Assembly (NCBI GenBank): GCA_900545755.1 | Contig: URAG01000020.1 | Coordinates: 1-32,385 of the forward strand | Direction: 5' to 3' | Length of the DNA stretch: 32,385 bases | From: an uncultured Cloacibacillus sp. | Lineage (GTDB): Bacteria; Synergistota; Synergistia; Synergistales; Synergistaceae | Shown: positions 31,729 through 32,385 of the stretch, piece after piece | How the letters are laid out: each line of letters starts with the position of its first letter | Position numbering within the stretch: position 1 is the stretch's first letter | Position numbers and translations under genes: made by a program | The notes under the pieces: generated by a model | The model's input: the letters and a program-made list of their open reading frames with translations, nothing else | Databases searched by the model: none | What the model was told of the DNA's origin: nothing

Positions 31729-32385
<657 letters not shown>

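Overview
The window looks like a bacterial chromosome segment from the phylum Synergistota (Cloacibacillus/Synergistes-like anaerobe), with foreign or misjoined sequence at both ends. The phylum call rests on a subtilase ending in a Synerg-CTERM-type sorting tail (Gly-run, Cys-Ser-Ala-Gly, hydrophobic stretch, basic end). It also rests on DUF5693, the gene content, and heavy use of the ATA isoleucine codon from about 2.3 kb to 30.17 kb. This is inference from sequence alone; no database search was possible.

Layout. (1) 1-1923: two ankyrin-repeat genes, the first cut by the window edge, almost free of ATA codons and closed by a strong terminator (1966-2030). (2) 2310-15481: one long, tightly packed plus-strand series: RNase J, uppP, DUF4321, maf, DUF5693, csaB, two halves of a transketolase-like protein, ftsE, ftsX, an M23 endopeptidase, a CtpA-type S41 protease and a divergent polysaccharide deacetylase, ending at a terminator (15526-15557). 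Most of it concerns the cell envelope: lipid-carrier recycling, pyruvylation of a wall polymer, and the FtsEX-controlled division hydrolase module. (3) 15715-18549: a promoter, a secreted subtilase, and a translationally coupled small secreted protein that resembles the subtilase's own prodomain. (4) 18637-22651: HdeD-like membrane protein (minus), DUF523, HutD, an unknown protein, a formimidoylglutamase-like enzyme (minus), and a CPHC redox protein. (5) 22663-29957: cysteine synthase, a SAM methyltransferase, alaS, ruvX, mutS. (6) 30004-32385: a mosaic. The mutL start runs in frame into a KdpD-like kinase end, followed by kdpE. An OadB-like start runs in frame into the end of xseB. The ispA start then breaks into a reverse-strand HUH replication initiator, which runs into a 77-base poly-G tail. 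The tail strongly suggests assembly or sequencing artefact at this end.

The most interesting biological candidate is the transketolase-like pair (8701-10426). Both halves are full length and lie inside the envelope operon, yet essentially every thiamine-diphosphate, metal and catalytic residue I can align is replaced. This suggests a retained pseudoenzyme complex with a new role. Second is the subtilase plus free-standing prodomain pair, a likely protease-inhibitor/chaperone module. No rRNA, tRNA, CRISPR array or insertion sequence was recognised.
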